Shown here: piece by piece, positions 52,829 through 62,228 of the stretch | Position numbering within the stretch: the stretch's first letter is position 1 | How the letters are laid out: the number at the start of each line of letters is the position of its first letter | NCBI RefSeq assembly: GCF_014764405.1 | Contig: NZ_CP061725.1 | Span: 5,456,001-5,520,000 of the forward strand | Source: Micromonospora craniellae | Lineage (GTDB): Bacteria; Actinomycetota; Actinomycetes; Mycobacteriales; Micromonosporaceae | DNA: 64,000 bases | Direction of reading: 5' to 3' | Notes under the pieces: model-generated | The model's database searches: none | Told to the model about the DNA's origin: nothing | The model's input: only the letters and a program-made list of their open reading frames with translations | Translations under genes and position numbers: made by a program

Positions 52829-54430
52829 TCAGCCGCGACGGGCGGCGTGACTGCGGGCGGTCAGCTCCACCGCCAGGGCCCAGGCGTCGGCGAGGTCGCG
52901 GTCGACCGCCGCCGCGCCGGCCCCGCCGGCGGTGTCCACGTGCACGGTGGCGAGACCGAGCAGCCGCTGGATCGGGCCCTGCACCACCCGGACGCTCTGG
53001 AACCGGGCGTACGGCACCATCGTGAGTTGACGGGTGAGCAGCCCGGACCGGACGGCGAAGACCTCGTCGCTGAGCCCGGCACCGAGCACCTGGCGGCTCA
53101 ACGGGTTGACCCAACGGGCCCGGGGCGGCGGCGGGTGGAGCGGCAACGACGCCAGCGTGACCCCGGGCAGCACCTCGGCGAGGATGGTCTCGCCGGTCGC
53201 CAGGTCACCCACGGGCAGCAGGCGGTCCGGCCGGTTGCGCTGGTCGGGCTCGCCCGCCGAGTAACCCGCCACCTCCAGGCGCATCCGTAGCCACCCCTTC
53301 ATCCGCCAGAGCAGCGGCCAGGTCACCCCCACCGTCTGCACCCGGTGCAGCGGCACCGTCTGCACCCGCGTCTCCAGCAGGCCGTTGCGGATGCGCAGCC
53401 GGTCGCCGTCCCGGGCGAGCTGGAACCGCCAGTCGTCGAGGACCCGGCGGACGGGTTGCAGCAGGATGCCCGCCATCGCGGTCAGCGTGCTCGCCACCGC
53501 GATGAACGACCACGACCCCTCCGACAGGAACTGCACGGTGACGAAGGCCACCCCGAACGGAAGCAGGAAGGCCTGCGGGGTCAGCAACTGACTGACCAGC
53601 AGATCCCGGTTGGCGACCGCGTGCAACGGCCGTCCCGGCTGCGGGCCGGCCGCCTCACCGGCCGCCGGCACCGGCTGTTGATCCGCCAAATCTTCCGTCG
53701 CCACCGCCCCTGCGCGGGCCCGGGCAGCGACGGCCGGCCCGCCCGCGAGCGCCAGCAGCCGCTGCCGCAACGCGGACGCCTCCGCCACGCTGAGGTACGC
53801 CAGCGGCGCCTCCGTCTTGCCGCCCCCGACCACCTCCAGCCGCAGTTCGGCCAGGCCGGTGAGCTGGGCCAGCAGGGGGCGGACCACCTCGACGGCCTGG
53901 AGCCGCTCCAGCGGGATGGCCCGGGTCCGCCGCCAGAGCAGCCCCTCGTGGATGCGCAGTTCCCGGCCCACCACCTGGTAGCCCGTGTAGTACCAACTGA
54001 TCAGGGCCAGCACGGTGGCGCCGAGCGCGAGCACGATCACCATGACCACGAACCACCCGAACCCGACCCGGGACAGCGTCGACCAGGACAGTCCGACGAT
54101 GACCACGGCCAGCGACTTCGCACCGTGCAGGGCCGGGCTCAGCGGGTGCAGCCGCTGCCGCACCTGCGCAGGGTCCGGCGGATACCCCGGCCCGACGGGA
54201 TACGGCGGATAGGGCGTCCCCGGCGGATGGGGCCCGCCTTGCGGGTAGGGCCCGGCGGGCGGGTACGGCGCGCCCGGCTGGTGGGGCGTCGCCTCCGGGT
54301 ACGGGATGCCGGGCGGGTGGGGGGTGCCGGGCGTGACCGGCGGGGCAGGGGTCTCGGGCCGCGCCGGTGGCCCGGCGTCGGTCGTGCGGGACTCGGGCCG
54401 GTCCGGTTCCGACCCGACCGGGCCCGTCAC
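52829..54430 (-). CDS. Membrane protein with tandem bacterial PH (bPH2/YdbT) domains
   Basis: 533 residues. A Pro-rich cytosolic N-terminus (PYPPAGPYPQGGPHPPGTPYPP repeats), then pairs of membrane helices, each followed by a PH-like beta domain: YYTGYQVVGRELRIHEGLLWRRTRAIPLERLQAVEVVRPLLAQLTGLAELRLEVVGGG and the later DRLRIRNGLLETRVQTVPLHRVQTVGVTWPLL and RSGLLTRQLTMVPYARFQSVRVVQGPIQRLLGLATVHVDTAGG. Three PH units are visible. Such YdbT proteins pair with a smaller PH protein, here encoded upstream with a 4-bp overlap. Role unknown, probably envelope related. Confidence 0.87.
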   Translation of the reverse strand: MTGPVGSEPDRPESRTTDAGPPARPETPAPPVTPGTPHPPGIPYPEATPHQPGAPYPPAGPYPQGGPHPPGTPYPPYPVGPGYPPDPAQVRQRLHPLSPALHGAKSLAVVIVGLSWSTLSRVGFGWFVVMVIVLALGATVLALISWYYTGYQVVGRELRIHEGLLWRRTRAIPLERLQAVEVVRPLLAQLTGLAELRLEVVGGGKTEAPLAYLSVAEASALRQRLLALAGGPAVAARARAGAVATEDLADQQPVPAAGEAAGPQPGRPLHAVANRDLLVSQLLTPQAFLLPFGVAFVTVQFLSEGSWSFIAVASTLTAMAGILLQPVRRVLDDWRFQLARDGDRLRIRNGLLETRVQTVPLHRVQTVGVTWPLLWRMKGWLRMRLEVAGYSAGEPDQRNRPDRLLPVGDLATGETILAEVLPGVTLASLPLHPPPPRARWVNPLSRQVLGAGLSDEVFAVRSGLLTRQLTMVPYARFQSVRVVQGPIQRLLGLATVHVDTAGGAGAAAVDRDLADAWALAVELTARSHAARRG

Positions 54431-54960
54431 AGCCCTTCCGCCCGGTCCTCGCCCAGCGCGGTGAGCCGGTCGCGCAGCCGGGACGCCTCGGCCGGACGCA
54501 GGCCCGGCACCCGGGCGTCACTGGCGGCCGCCGCGGTGTGCAACTGCACGGTCGCCAGGTCGAACGCCCGCTCCAACGGACCGGCGCTGACGTCGACGAA
54601 CTGCATCCGGGAGTACGGCACGATGGACAGGCGGCGCACCAGCAGCCCGTGCCGGACCAGGAGATCGTCCTCACGTTCGGCGTAGCCCCAGGCGCGTACC
54701 GCGCGGACGATGGTCACCGACCGCCAGACCGCGAACAGCAGCATGGCACCGAGCGCCGCGCCGAACGGCCAGGTGCCGCTGAGCGCCCAGCCGATGCCGA
54801 TCCCGGCCGAGACGACGGCCACCACGGCGGACAGGCGCAGCAACTCCACCCAGATCAGGTCGGACGAGATCGACTGCCACCGGACGGCGTCCGGCCACGG
54901 TTCGAGCGGGCCGGGCGGCTGGGCGGGCGGCACCAGTGGGACACCCGCGTCATCGCTCAC
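54427..54960 (-). CDS. Small PH-domain membrane protein, partner of the above
   Basis: 177 residues from GTG 54960; stop overlaps the large PH protein's start by 4 bp. Two membrane helices (LLRLSAVVAVVSAGIGIGWAL, FGAALGAMLLFAVWRSV) and one PH domain (EDDLLVRHGLLVRRLSIVPYSRMQFVDVSAGPLERAFDLATVQLHTAA). It fits YdbS, whose gene precedes ydbT elsewhere. The start lies inside a 56-bp tandem repeat; the frame stays open upstream (to 55053), but only this GTG follows an AAAGGCGGG Shine-Dalgarno-like tract. Confidence 0.85.
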   Translation of the reverse strand: MSDDAGVPLVPPAQPPGPLEPWPDAVRWQSISSDLIWVELLRLSAVVAVVSAGIGIGWALSGTWPFGAALGAMLLFAVWRSVTIVRAVRAWGYAEREDDLLVRHGLLVRRLSIVPYSRMQFVDVSAGPLERAFDLATVQLHTAAAASDARVPGLRPAEASRLRDRLTALGEDRAEGL

Positions 54961-55072
54961 TGAGCCCGCCTTTCGTTCGCGACTGCGGGGCTCGCAAGCT
55001 CGCTCCTCGCGCTCACTGAGCCCGCCTTTCGTTCGCGACTGCGGGGCTCGCAAGCTCGCTCCTCGCGCTCAC
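54955..55072. repeat. 56-bp tandem repeat at a start codon
   Basis: Two identical 56-bp copies (54955-55010, 55011-55066) and a 6-nt partial third (55067-55072). Each unit, read on the minus strand, ends in AAAGGCGGGCTCAGTGAGC, a ribosome binding site plus GTG start. 56 is not a multiple of 3, so only the proximal start serves the PH gene. Confidence 0.9.
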
Positions 55073-55094
55073 CATGACAATCCGTTGTCAGCGT

Positions 55095-55325
55095 TCACTC
55101 TTCGAGCGTAGGCGATCCCGGGAGCGGGGTTACCTCGCGCAGGAAGCCCCGCGCGGTCAGGAAGTCGCCGAGCGAGGGGCGGTGGACTTCGCAGGCGAGC
55201 CAGGTCTTGCGTCGCTCGGGCGTGTGCAGCCGGGGATTGTTCCAGCGCAGTGCCCACCCGGCAGGGGCGCGACAACCACGGGCCGAACAGATCAATGCCT
55301 CGGCGAGGGTGTCGGATTCGTCCAT
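55095..55325 (-). CDS. Small conserved Cys/His protein (sometimes mis-named acetone carboxylase)
   Basis: 76 residues from ATG 55325. ICSARGCRAPAGWALRWNNPRLHTPERRKTWLACEVHRPSLGDFLTARGFLREVTPL has two Cys then Cys/His (C..C…C..H spacing CSARGC…CEVH) and fits a zinc-binding knuckle found in short actinobacterial proteins that databases often label acetone carboxylase without evidence. Function unknown. The 56-bp repeat lies downstream of it on the same strand, so the PH genes could be read through from it. Confidence 0.78.
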   Translation of the reverse strand: MDESDTLAEALICSARGCRAPAGWALRWNNPRLHTPERRKTWLACEVHRPSLGDFLTARGFLREVTPLPGSPTLEE

Positions 55326-55589
55326 CGCAGCCAGTCTAGGGCGGCGGGAGAGAGAGTGAGCGCCGGGCGGCCACGGGGGAAGCCGCCCGGCGACGGAAGA
55401 ATGGTACACACGCGGGGGCGGCATCTGTCCACTGGCGATCGGCGATTCGCCTTGCCCGCAACGGCGTGGCGGAGACCCGGCCCGCAACGGCGTGGCGGAA
55501 ATCGGTCGCTCCCCCAGTCGGTACTCAGTCGGGCATGCGAGGCTTGGTGACGCACACGCCGCTACGACCGAGCACGCTGTGGAGGACCG

Positions 55590-56693
55590 GTGGCCCAGCC
55601 GACCACGCCCGACGCTCCGACGCCGAACGGGGCAACGCCCTCGGCGGTCACGCCGCCGACCACTCCGGCGCAGGACGCCACGCTGCTGGAGCGGGCGCTG
55701 TTCGAGATCAAGCGGGTGATCGTCGGGCAGGACCGGATGGTCGAACGGATGTTCGTGGCGCTGCTCGCCCGGGGACACTGCCTGCTGGAGGGCGTACCCG
55801 GGGTGGCCAAGACGCTTGCGGTGGAGACGCTCGCCCGGGTGGTCGGCGGGTCGTTCGCCCGCGTGCAGTTCACCCCGGATTTGGTGCCGGCCGACATCAT
55901 GGGTACCCGGATCTATCGGCAGTCCAGCGAGAAGTTCGACGTCGAGCTGGGTCCGGTGTTCGTCAACTTCCTCCTCGCCGACGAGATCAACCGGGCGCCG
56001 GCCAAGGTGCAGTCGGCGCTGCTGGAGGTCATGAGCGAGCGTCAGGTCTCGATCGGCGGCGAGACGCACCGGGTGCCCAACCCGTTCCTGGTGATGGCGA
56101 CGCAGAACCCGATCGAGCAGGAGGGCGTCTACCCGTTGCCGGAGGCGCAGCGGGACCGGTTCCTCATGAAGATCGTGGTGGGCTATCCCACCGACGCCGA
56201 GGAGCGGGAGATCGTCTACCGGATGGGGGTGGCCCCGCCCGTACCCACCGCGGTCTTCGACACCGACGACCTGATCGCCCTGCAACAGAAGGCGGACCAG
56301 GTCTTCGTGCACAACGCGTTGGTCGACTACGCGGTCCGCCTGGTGCTGGCCACCCGTACGCCCGCCGAGCACGGCATGCCCGACGTGGCGCAACTGATCC
56401 AGTACGGTGCCAGCCCACGGGCCTCGCTCGGTCTGGTCCGGGCGACCCGGGCGCTGGCGTTGCTGCGCGGCCGGGACTACGCCCTGCCGCAGGACGTGCA
56501 GGACATCGCGCCGGACATCCTGCGTCACCGGTTGGTGCTCAGCTACGACGCGCTCGCCGACGACGTGCCAGCCGACCACGTGGTGCACCGGGTGATGGCG
56601 ACCATCCCGCTGCCGTCGGTGGCACCCCGCCAGCAGGCCACGCCGCCGGGCGCGGTGGCACCGACCTCGGGGTGGCCCGGGCAGCGGCCGTGA
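55590..56693 (+). CDS. MoxR-family AAA ATPase
   Basis: 367 residues from GTG 55590 with GGAGG 4 nt upstream. Walker A LLEGVPGVAKT (about 65-75), Walker B FLLADEINRAP, sensor 1 VMATQNPIEQEGVYPLPEAQRDRF and a C-terminal helical lid. MoxR chaperones assist assembly or activation of target proteins through the partner VWA (von Willebrand factor A) proteins; the DUF58 and VWA genes that follow complete the usual set. A Pro/Thr-rich N-terminus of 28 residues is disordered. Stop overlaps DUF58 by 4 bp (GTGA). Confidence 0.93.
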   Translation: MAQPTTPDAPTPNGATPSAVTPPTTPAQDATLLERALFEIKRVIVGQDRMVERMFVALLARGHCLLEGVPGVAKTLAVETLARVVGGSFARVQFTPDLVPADIMGTRIYRQSSEKFDVELGPVFVNFLLADEINRAPAKVQSALLEVMSERQVSIGGETHRVPNPFLVMATQNPIEQEGVYPLPEAQRDRFLMKIVVGYPTDAEEREIVYRMGVAPPVPTAVFDTDDLIALQQKADQVFVHNALVDYAVRLVLATRTPAEHGMPDVAQLIQYGASPRASLGLVRATRALALLRGRDYALPQDVQDIAPDILRHRLVLSYDALADDVPADHVVHRVMATIPLPSVAPRQQATPPGAVAPTSGWPGQRP

Positions 56694-57685
56694 CCTCGAA
56701 CACCCCTTCGCCTCAGCAGCCCCCGACCGTGGCGGACAACCGCTCCGGCGCGGTGCTGTCCCGGTTGCAACTGATGGTCACCCGCAAGCTGGACGGGCTG
56801 TTGCAGGGCGACTACGCCGGTCTGTTGCCCGGCCCGGGCAGTGAGGCGGGCGAGTCGCGGGAGTACCGGCCCGGCGACGACGTCCGGCGGATGGACTGGC
56901 CGGTGACCGCGCGGACCACCACCGCGCACGTGCGGCGTACGGTGGCCGACCGGGAACTGGAGACGTGGCTGGCGGTCGACCTGTCGGCCAGCCTGGACTT
57001 CGGCAGCGGCCGGTGGCTCAAGCGGGACGTGGTGGTGGCCGGGGCGGCGGCGATCACGCACCTGACCGTGCGCGGCGGCAACCGGATCGGCGCGGTGGTG
57101 GGCAGCGGCGGCGATCGTCCCGCGTCCCGGTGGGGTCGGCGGGCGGCACCCGTGCCGGCCGGGCCGGGGCACCTGGTCCGGCTGCCCGCCCGGTCCGGAC
57201 GCAAGGAGGCGCAGGGCATGTTGCGTGCCATCGCCGGTACCCCGACCCAGCCGGGCCGGGGCGACCTCGGCGCGTTGGTCGACATGCTCAACCGCCCGCC
57301 TCGGCGGCGCGGTGTCGCGGTGGTCGTCTCCGATTTCCTCGCCCCGCCGGCCCAGTGGGCCCGGCCGCTGCGCAAGCTGCGGGTACGCCACGACGTGTTG
57401 GCGATCGAGGTGGTCGACCCGCGCGAGTTGGAGCTGCCGGACGTGGGGGTGCTGCCGGTGGTCGATCCGGAGACCGGTGAGCTGCACGAGGTGCAGACCG
57501 CCGATCCGAGCCTGCGGCGCCGTTACGCGGCGGCGGCCGCCGCCCAGCGGGCGGAGATCTCCGCCGCGTTGCGCGCCGCCGGTGCCGCGCACCTGCGACT
57601 ACGTACGGACCGAGACTGGCTGCTGGACATGGTGCGGTTCGTGGCTGCCCAGCGGCACGCCCGCACCCGGGGGACGACGCGGTGA
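56690..57685 (+). CDS. DUF58 family protein
   Basis: 331 residues from GTG 56690, 4-bp overlap with moxR. GESREYRPGDDVRRMDWPVTARTTTAHVRRTVADRELETWLAVDLSASLDF is the DUF58 signature (with a MIDAS-like DLSAS); the C-terminal half is a VWA-like Rossmann fold (VVVSDFLAPPAQW). It works with MoxR. Its ending …RTRGTTR is what a restored junction to the VWA gene would also encode (see finding on tnpB). A tnpB insertion immediately follows, its GTG start sharing 4 bp with this gene's stop. Confidence 0.92.
   Translation: MTSNTPSPQQPPTVADNRSGAVLSRLQLMVTRKLDGLLQGDYAGLLPGPGSEAGESREYRPGDDVRRMDWPVTARTTTAHVRRTVADRELETWLAVDLSASLDFGSGRWLKRDVVVAGAAAITHLTVRGGNRIGAVVGSGGDRPASRWGRRAAPVPAGPGHLVRLPARSGRKEAQGMLRAIAGTPTQPGRGDLGALVDMLNRPPRRRGVAVVVSDFLAPPAQWARPLRKLRVRHDVLAIEVVDPRELELPDVGVLPVVDPETGELHEVQTADPSLRRRYAAAAAAQRAEISAALRAAGAAHLRLRTDRDWLLDMVRFVAAQRHARTRGTTR
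57672..57679. repeat. 8-bp direct repeat GGACGACG, left copy
   Basis: Matches 59073-59080 to the right of tnpB. Deleting from 57680 to 59080 joins DUF58 directly to the VWA gene and keeps the same DUF58 C-terminus. Confidence 0.85.
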
Positions 57686-59064
57686 CGATTCAGGCGTACC
57701 GGTTCGCCCTTGACCTCACCCCAGCACAGCAACGGGCAGTGCTCGCGCATACCGGGGCGGTACGGGTCGCGTACAACTGGGCGTTGGCGCGAGTGAAGGC
57801 CGTGATGGACCAGCGAGCGGCTGAACGCTCTTACGGAATCGGCGAGGCGGATCTGACGCCGGTGCTCGTGTGGTCGCTGCCCGCGCTACGTAAGGAATGG
57901 AACACGGCGAAGTCCGAGGTGGCGCCGTGGTGGTCGCAGTGTTCGAAGGAGGCGTTCAATTCTGGTCTGGACGCCCTCGTCCGTGGGCTGAAGAATTGGG
58001 CCGACTGCCGATCTGGGAAGCGCGCCGGCCGGCCAGTCGGCTTCCCGCGGTTCAAGTCACGCCGCCGTAGCACTCCGTCGGTACGGTTCACCACCGGCGC
58101 CATCCGGGTAGAGCCGGACCGTAAGCATGTGGTGCTGCCTCGCCTCGGGCGGTTGAAGCTGCACGAGTCCGCCCGCAAACTGGCCCGTCGCCTCGACAAC
58201 GGCACCGCACGGATCATGTCGGCGACGGTGCGCCGTGATGGCTGTCGCTGGCACGTCGCGTTCTGCGTCGAGATTCACCGAGCAGAACGTCGACCCGCCC
58301 GACCCGCGTCCGCGATCGGTGTCGACGTCGGGGTCACGTATCTGGCGACGTTGTCAACCGGCGAACACGTGCCCAACCCGCGCCCGCTTGACGCCGCGCA
58401 ACGCCGCCTGTGCACCCTCGGCCGGCGGCTGACCCGCCGCCTTGGCCCGGATCGCCGCACAGGGCGGCGACCATCGAACCGGTGGCGCGCGGCTCAGGCT
58501 CAGCTCGGCCGAGCGCACGCCCGGGTGGCGAACCTGCGTCGTGATGGCATGCATAAGCTGACCACCCGCCTGACCCGTGAGCATGGCACGGTCGTGGTGG
58601 AAGACCTCAACGTGGCCGGGATGCTGCGGAATCGACGGCTGGCCCGGCACATCGCCGACGCAGGTTTCGCCGAGGTGCGCCGGCAGTTGGCGTACAAGAC
58701 AAAATGGTACGGCGGCCATCTCGTTGTGGCCGATCGCTGGTATCCGTCCTCGAAAACGTGTTCGGGCTGTGGTGCGGTGAAAGCCAAGCTGCCCCTTTCT
58801 GAACGCATCTACACCTGCACCAGATGCGGCTTGACCTTGGACAGGGACTTGAATGCCGCACGGAACCTCGCCGCACTCGCGCACGAGGCCACCGACGCCC
58901 GGAGTGGTCGGGAGTCGCTGAACGGACGTGGAGCCGACCGTAAGACCCCACTCGTAAGGCAGGTGGCTGCGAAGCGTCAACCCGGCATCGCGTTCGCGGG
59001 TCAGACCGGGACCATCCCACCGCAAGGCGGGACTACTGACCATGTGCTCGTTAGAGCACACTGA
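57682..59064 (+). CDS. tnpB: RNA-guided nuclease TnpB (OrfB), apparently intact
   Basis: 460 residues from GTG 57682. N-terminal QAYRFALDLTPAQQRAVLAHTGAVRVAYNWAL, the OrfB helix region (PRFKSRRRSTPSVRFTTG), then the split RuvC domain with all three acidic residues: GVDVGVTYLATLS (D), VVVEDLNVAGML (E) and DRDLNAARNLA (D). A zinc knuckle CSGCG…CTRCG lies between the last two. TnpB cuts DNA opposite an element-derived guide RNA, maintaining transposition. The last 50 residues (…DRKTPLVRQVAAKRQPGIAFAGQTG) overlap the predicted omega-RNA. Nothing suggests inactivation. Confidence 0.93.
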   Translation: MTIQAYRFALDLTPAQQRAVLAHTGAVRVAYNWALARVKAVMDQRAAERSYGIGEADLTPVLVWSLPALRKEWNTAKSEVAPWWSQCSKEAFNSGLDALVRGLKNWADCRSGKRAGRPVGFPRFKSRRRSTPSVRFTTGAIRVEPDRKHVVLPRLGRLKLHESARKLARRLDNGTARIMSATVRRDGCRWHVAFCVEIHRAERRPARPASAIGVDVGVTYLATLSTGEHVPNPRPLDAAQRRLCTLGRRLTRRLGPDRRTGRRPSNRWRAAQAQLGRAHARVANLRRDGMHKLTTRLTREHGTVVVEDLNVAGMLRNRRLARHIADAGFAEVRRQLAYKTKWYGGHLVVADRWYPSSKTCSGCGAVKAKLPLSERIYTCTRCGLTLDRDLNAARNLAALAHEATDARSGRESLNGRGADRKTPLVRQVAAKRQPGIAFAGQTGTIPPQGGTTDHVLVRAH

Positions 59065-59072
59065 GAGGTAAC
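58950..59072 (+). ncRNA. Probable omega-RNA / right-end of the IS element
   Basis: TnpB guide RNAs usually span the 3' end of tnpB and the element's right end. Here a mismatched hairpin (near 59022-59040, TCCCACCGCAAGGCGGGA) and a perfect 7-bp hairpin TGTGCTC-GTTA-GAGCACA (59043-59060) fit a scaffold; the guide would then read the DNA just beyond, the start of the VWA gene. Exact ends are inferred. Confidence 0.4.
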
Positions 59073-59080
59073 GGACGACG
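59073..59080. repeat. 8-bp direct repeat GGACGACG, right copy
   Basis: Pairs with the copy at 57672-57679 and abuts AG-ATG, the VWA gene's start at 59083. Confidence 0.85.
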
Positions 59081-59082
59081 AG

Positions 59083-60033
59083 ATGATCCGACTGCTCCAA
59101 CCGTGGTGGCTGCTGGCGGTGCTGCCGGTGCTGGCGCTCGCCGCGTTGTACGTCTGGCGGCAGTTGCGCCGCCGCGATTACGCGATGCGGTTCACCAACG
59201 TCGACCTGCTGCGGACCGTGGCGCCGAAGGGGCTGGGCTGGCGGCGGCACGTGCCGGCGACGGCGTTCCTGCTCGCCCTGCTGGTGCTGGCCGGCGCGCT
59301 GGCCCGTCCGGCGGTGGACACCCGGGAGCCGCTGGAACGGGCCACCATCATGCTGGCCATCGACGTGTCGCTGTCGATGCAGGCGGACGACGTGTCGCCG
59401 AGCCGGCTGGAGGCCGCCCAGGAGGCGGCCAAGCAGTTCGTCGGGGAGTTGCCCGAGACGTACAACGTCGGGTTGGTGTCGTTCGCCAAGTCGGCCAACG
59501 TGCTGGTGCCGCCGACGAAGGACCGTCCGGCGGTGACCGGTGCCATCGACGGGCTGGTGCTGGCCGAGGCGACCGCGACCGGCGAGGCGGTCTTCACCTG
59601 TCTGGAGGCGATCCGCTCGGTGCCGGCCGACGGCGCGGCGGGTATCCCGCCGGCCCGGATCGTGCTGCTCTCCGACGGCTTCCGCACGGCCGGCCGGTCG
59701 GTGGAGGAGGCGGCCGCGGCGGCGCAGGCGGCGAACGTGCCGGTCTCCACCATCGCCTTCGGCACCGACGCCGGGCACGTGGACATCGGTGGGCAGTTGC
59801 AGCGGGTGCCGGTGGACCGGATGGCGCTGGCCGAGTTGGCCGAGACGACCGAGGGCTACTTCTACGAGGCGGCCACGGTCAGTGAGTTGAAGCAGGTGTA
59901 CCAGGACATGGGTAGCTCGATCGGTTTCCGTACCGAGGCGAGGGAGATCACCCAGTGGTACGCGGGCATCGCCCTGTTGCTGGCGCTCTGCGCCGGAGCG
60001 CTCAGCCTGCTCTGGTCCTCCCGCATGCTCTGA
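59083..60033 (+). CDS. VWA-domain membrane protein (BatA-like)
   Basis: 316 residues from ATG 59083. Two N-terminal membrane helices (WLLAVLPVLALAALYVW, ATAFLLALLVLAGALA), then a von Willebrand factor A domain with MIDAS AIDVSLSM (DxSxS), VGLVSFA and the later VLLSDGFRT, and a C-terminal membrane helix (WYAGIALLLALCAGALSLLW). It fits BatA-like partners of MoxR/DUF58. It would originally have been coupled to DUF58 by an ATGA overlap, now broken by tnpB. The start codon is unaltered. Confidence 0.92.
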   Translation: MIRLLQPWWLLAVLPVLALAALYVWRQLRRRDYAMRFTNVDLLRTVAPKGLGWRRHVPATAFLLALLVLAGALARPAVDTREPLERATIMLAIDVSLSMQADDVSPSRLEAAQEAAKQFVGELPETYNVGLVSFAKSANVLVPPTKDRPAVTGAIDGLVLAEATATGEAVFTCLEAIRSVPADGAAGIPPARIVLLSDGFRTAGRSVEEAAAAAQAANVPVSTIAFGTDAGHVDIGGQLQRVPVDRMALAELAETTEGYFYEAATVSELKQVYQDMGSSIGFRTEAREITQWYAGIALLLALCAGALSLLWSSRML

Positions 60034-60046
60034 CCGGACCGTACGG

Positions 60047-60133
60047 TCAGTGGGTGCTGCTGGCCAGGACGAAGAGCACGGCCACCCAGACGGCGGCGAG
60101 GGTGAAGCCCAGCGGGGCGACGTAACGGCTCAT
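60047..60133 (-). CDS. Small membrane peptide (28 aa)
   Basis: MSRYVAPLGFTLAAVWVAVLFVLASSTH: one membrane helix with a polar start and end. ATG 60133 with GGAGCG 7 nt upstream. It lies antisense to nothing and downstream of a short SD-ORF (60322-60375) on the same strand. A small membrane protein is plausible but unproven. Alternative: chance ORF. Confidence 0.4.
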   Translation of the reverse strand: MSRYVAPLGFTLAAVWVAVLFVLASSTH

Positions 60134-61297
<1,164 letters not shown>

Positions 61298-61323
61298 CCC
61301 TGAGCACGGAGGAACTGAGCGTA

Positions 61324-62091
61324 ATGTCCGGACTGCTGGCCGGTAAACGGCTGCTCGTCACCGGCGTCATCACCGACGCCTCCATCGCCTTCTCCGTGGC
61401 GAAGCTCGCCCAGGAGAACGGCGCGCAGGTCGTGCTCACCGGGTACGGCCGGCTCTCGCTGGTGGAGCGGATCGCCAAGCGGCTGCCCGAGCCGGCACCC
61501 GTGATCGAGCTGGACGTGACCAACCCCGAGCACCTGGCCGGGCTGGCCGACAAGGTCCGGGAGCACGTCGACGGGCTCGACGGGCTGGTGCACTCGATCG
61601 GGTTCGCCCCGCAGAGCTGCCTCGGCGGCGGTTTTCTCGACGCCTCCTGGGAGGACGTGGCGACCGCGCTGCACGTCTCCACGTACTCGTACAAGTCGCT
61701 CGCGACGGCGGCGCTGCCGCTGATGTCGCCGGGCGGCGCGGTGGTCGGTCTCACCTTCGACGCCACCCAGGCGTGGCCGGTCTACGACTGGATGGGCGTG
61801 GCCAAGGCCGGGCTGGAGTCCGCCTCCCGCTATCTCGCCATGCACCTGGGCAAGCAGGGCATCCGCAGCAACCTGGTCTCCGCCGGGCCGCTGCGCACCA
61901 TGGCCGCCAAGTCGATCCCCGGCTTCGAGCAGTTCGAGGACGCCTGGTCCGAGCGGGCCCCGCTGGGCTGGAACCTGACCGACCAGGAACCGGCGGCGCG
62001 CGCCTGCCTGGCGCTGTTGTCGGACTGGTTCCCGGCCACCACCGGCGAGATCGTGCACGTCGACGGCGGCTACCACGCCATCGGCGCCTAG
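61324..62091 (+). CDS. fabI: Enoyl-ACP reductase FabI/InhA
   Basis: 255 residues from ATG 61324. GKRLLVTGVITDASIAFSVAKLA is the InhA-type cofactor motif (ITDxSI), VHSIGFAPQSCLGGGFLD and VGLTFDATQAWPVYDWMGVAKAGLES carry the Tyr-x6-Lys pair, and NLVSAGPLRTMAAKSIPGF is the substrate-binding loop of the isoniazid/triclosan-target family. It performs the last step of each elongation cycle. Next to fabG; repeat copy C begins 8 bp after its stop and probably ends the transcript. Confidence 0.95.
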   Translation: MSGLLAGKRLLVTGVITDASIAFSVAKLAQENGAQVVLTGYGRLSLVERIAKRLPEPAPVIELDVTNPEHLAGLADKVREHVDGLDGLVHSIGFAPQSCLGGGFLDASWEDVATALHVSTYSYKSLATAALPLMSPGGAVVGLTFDATQAWPVYDWMGVAKAGLESASRYLAMHLGKQGIRSNLVSAGPLRTMAAKSIPGFEQFEDAWSERAPLGWNLTDQEPAARACLALLSDWFPATTGEIVHVDGGYHAIGA

Positions 62092-62099
62092 AGATGCAA

Positions 62100-62145
62100 G
62101 GAGGGGTCCCCTGCTAACGCCTGCGGTATAGCAGGGGACCCCTCC
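62100..62145. repeat. Dispersed inverted-repeat element, copy C
   Basis: Perfect 15-bp arms (62100-62114 with 62131-62145, GGAGGGGTCCCCTGC) around the conserved core CTAACGCCTGCGGTATAG (62114-62131). Same core as copy B in reverse orientation. It lies 8 bp beyond fabI, in the gap before hemH. Confidence 0.85.
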
Positions 62146-62228
62146 TCACATCCGCCGACCCGGGGACGTTACCGCCCGGAGCCGGGGGCGTTGCCGGGGC
62201 GTCGTCGACCACCGGCAAGAATGGGACC

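Larger units (their letters stand above)
57680..59080 (+). mobile_element. tnpB-only IS200/IS605-type insertion in the moxR-DUF58-VWA operon
   Basis: Boundaries are set by two GGACGACG copies (57672-57679, 59073-59080) to within 8 bp. The insert carries only tnpB; no Y1 transposase TnpA lies within the window. It separates DUF58 from its usual VWA partner. Because tnpB starts and ends close to the neighbouring genes and is on the same strand, the operon may still be read through. Confidence 0.8.

Noticed and set aside
53345..54685. 446-codon plus-strand frame opposite the PH-domain genes
   Set aside because: Arg/Gln-rich shadow with no recognisable domain.
57672..59080. 8-bp repeat read as a transposase target duplication
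   Set aside because: The tnpB family does not duplicate its target, so I treat it as homology at the element ends rather than proof of a transposition mechanism.
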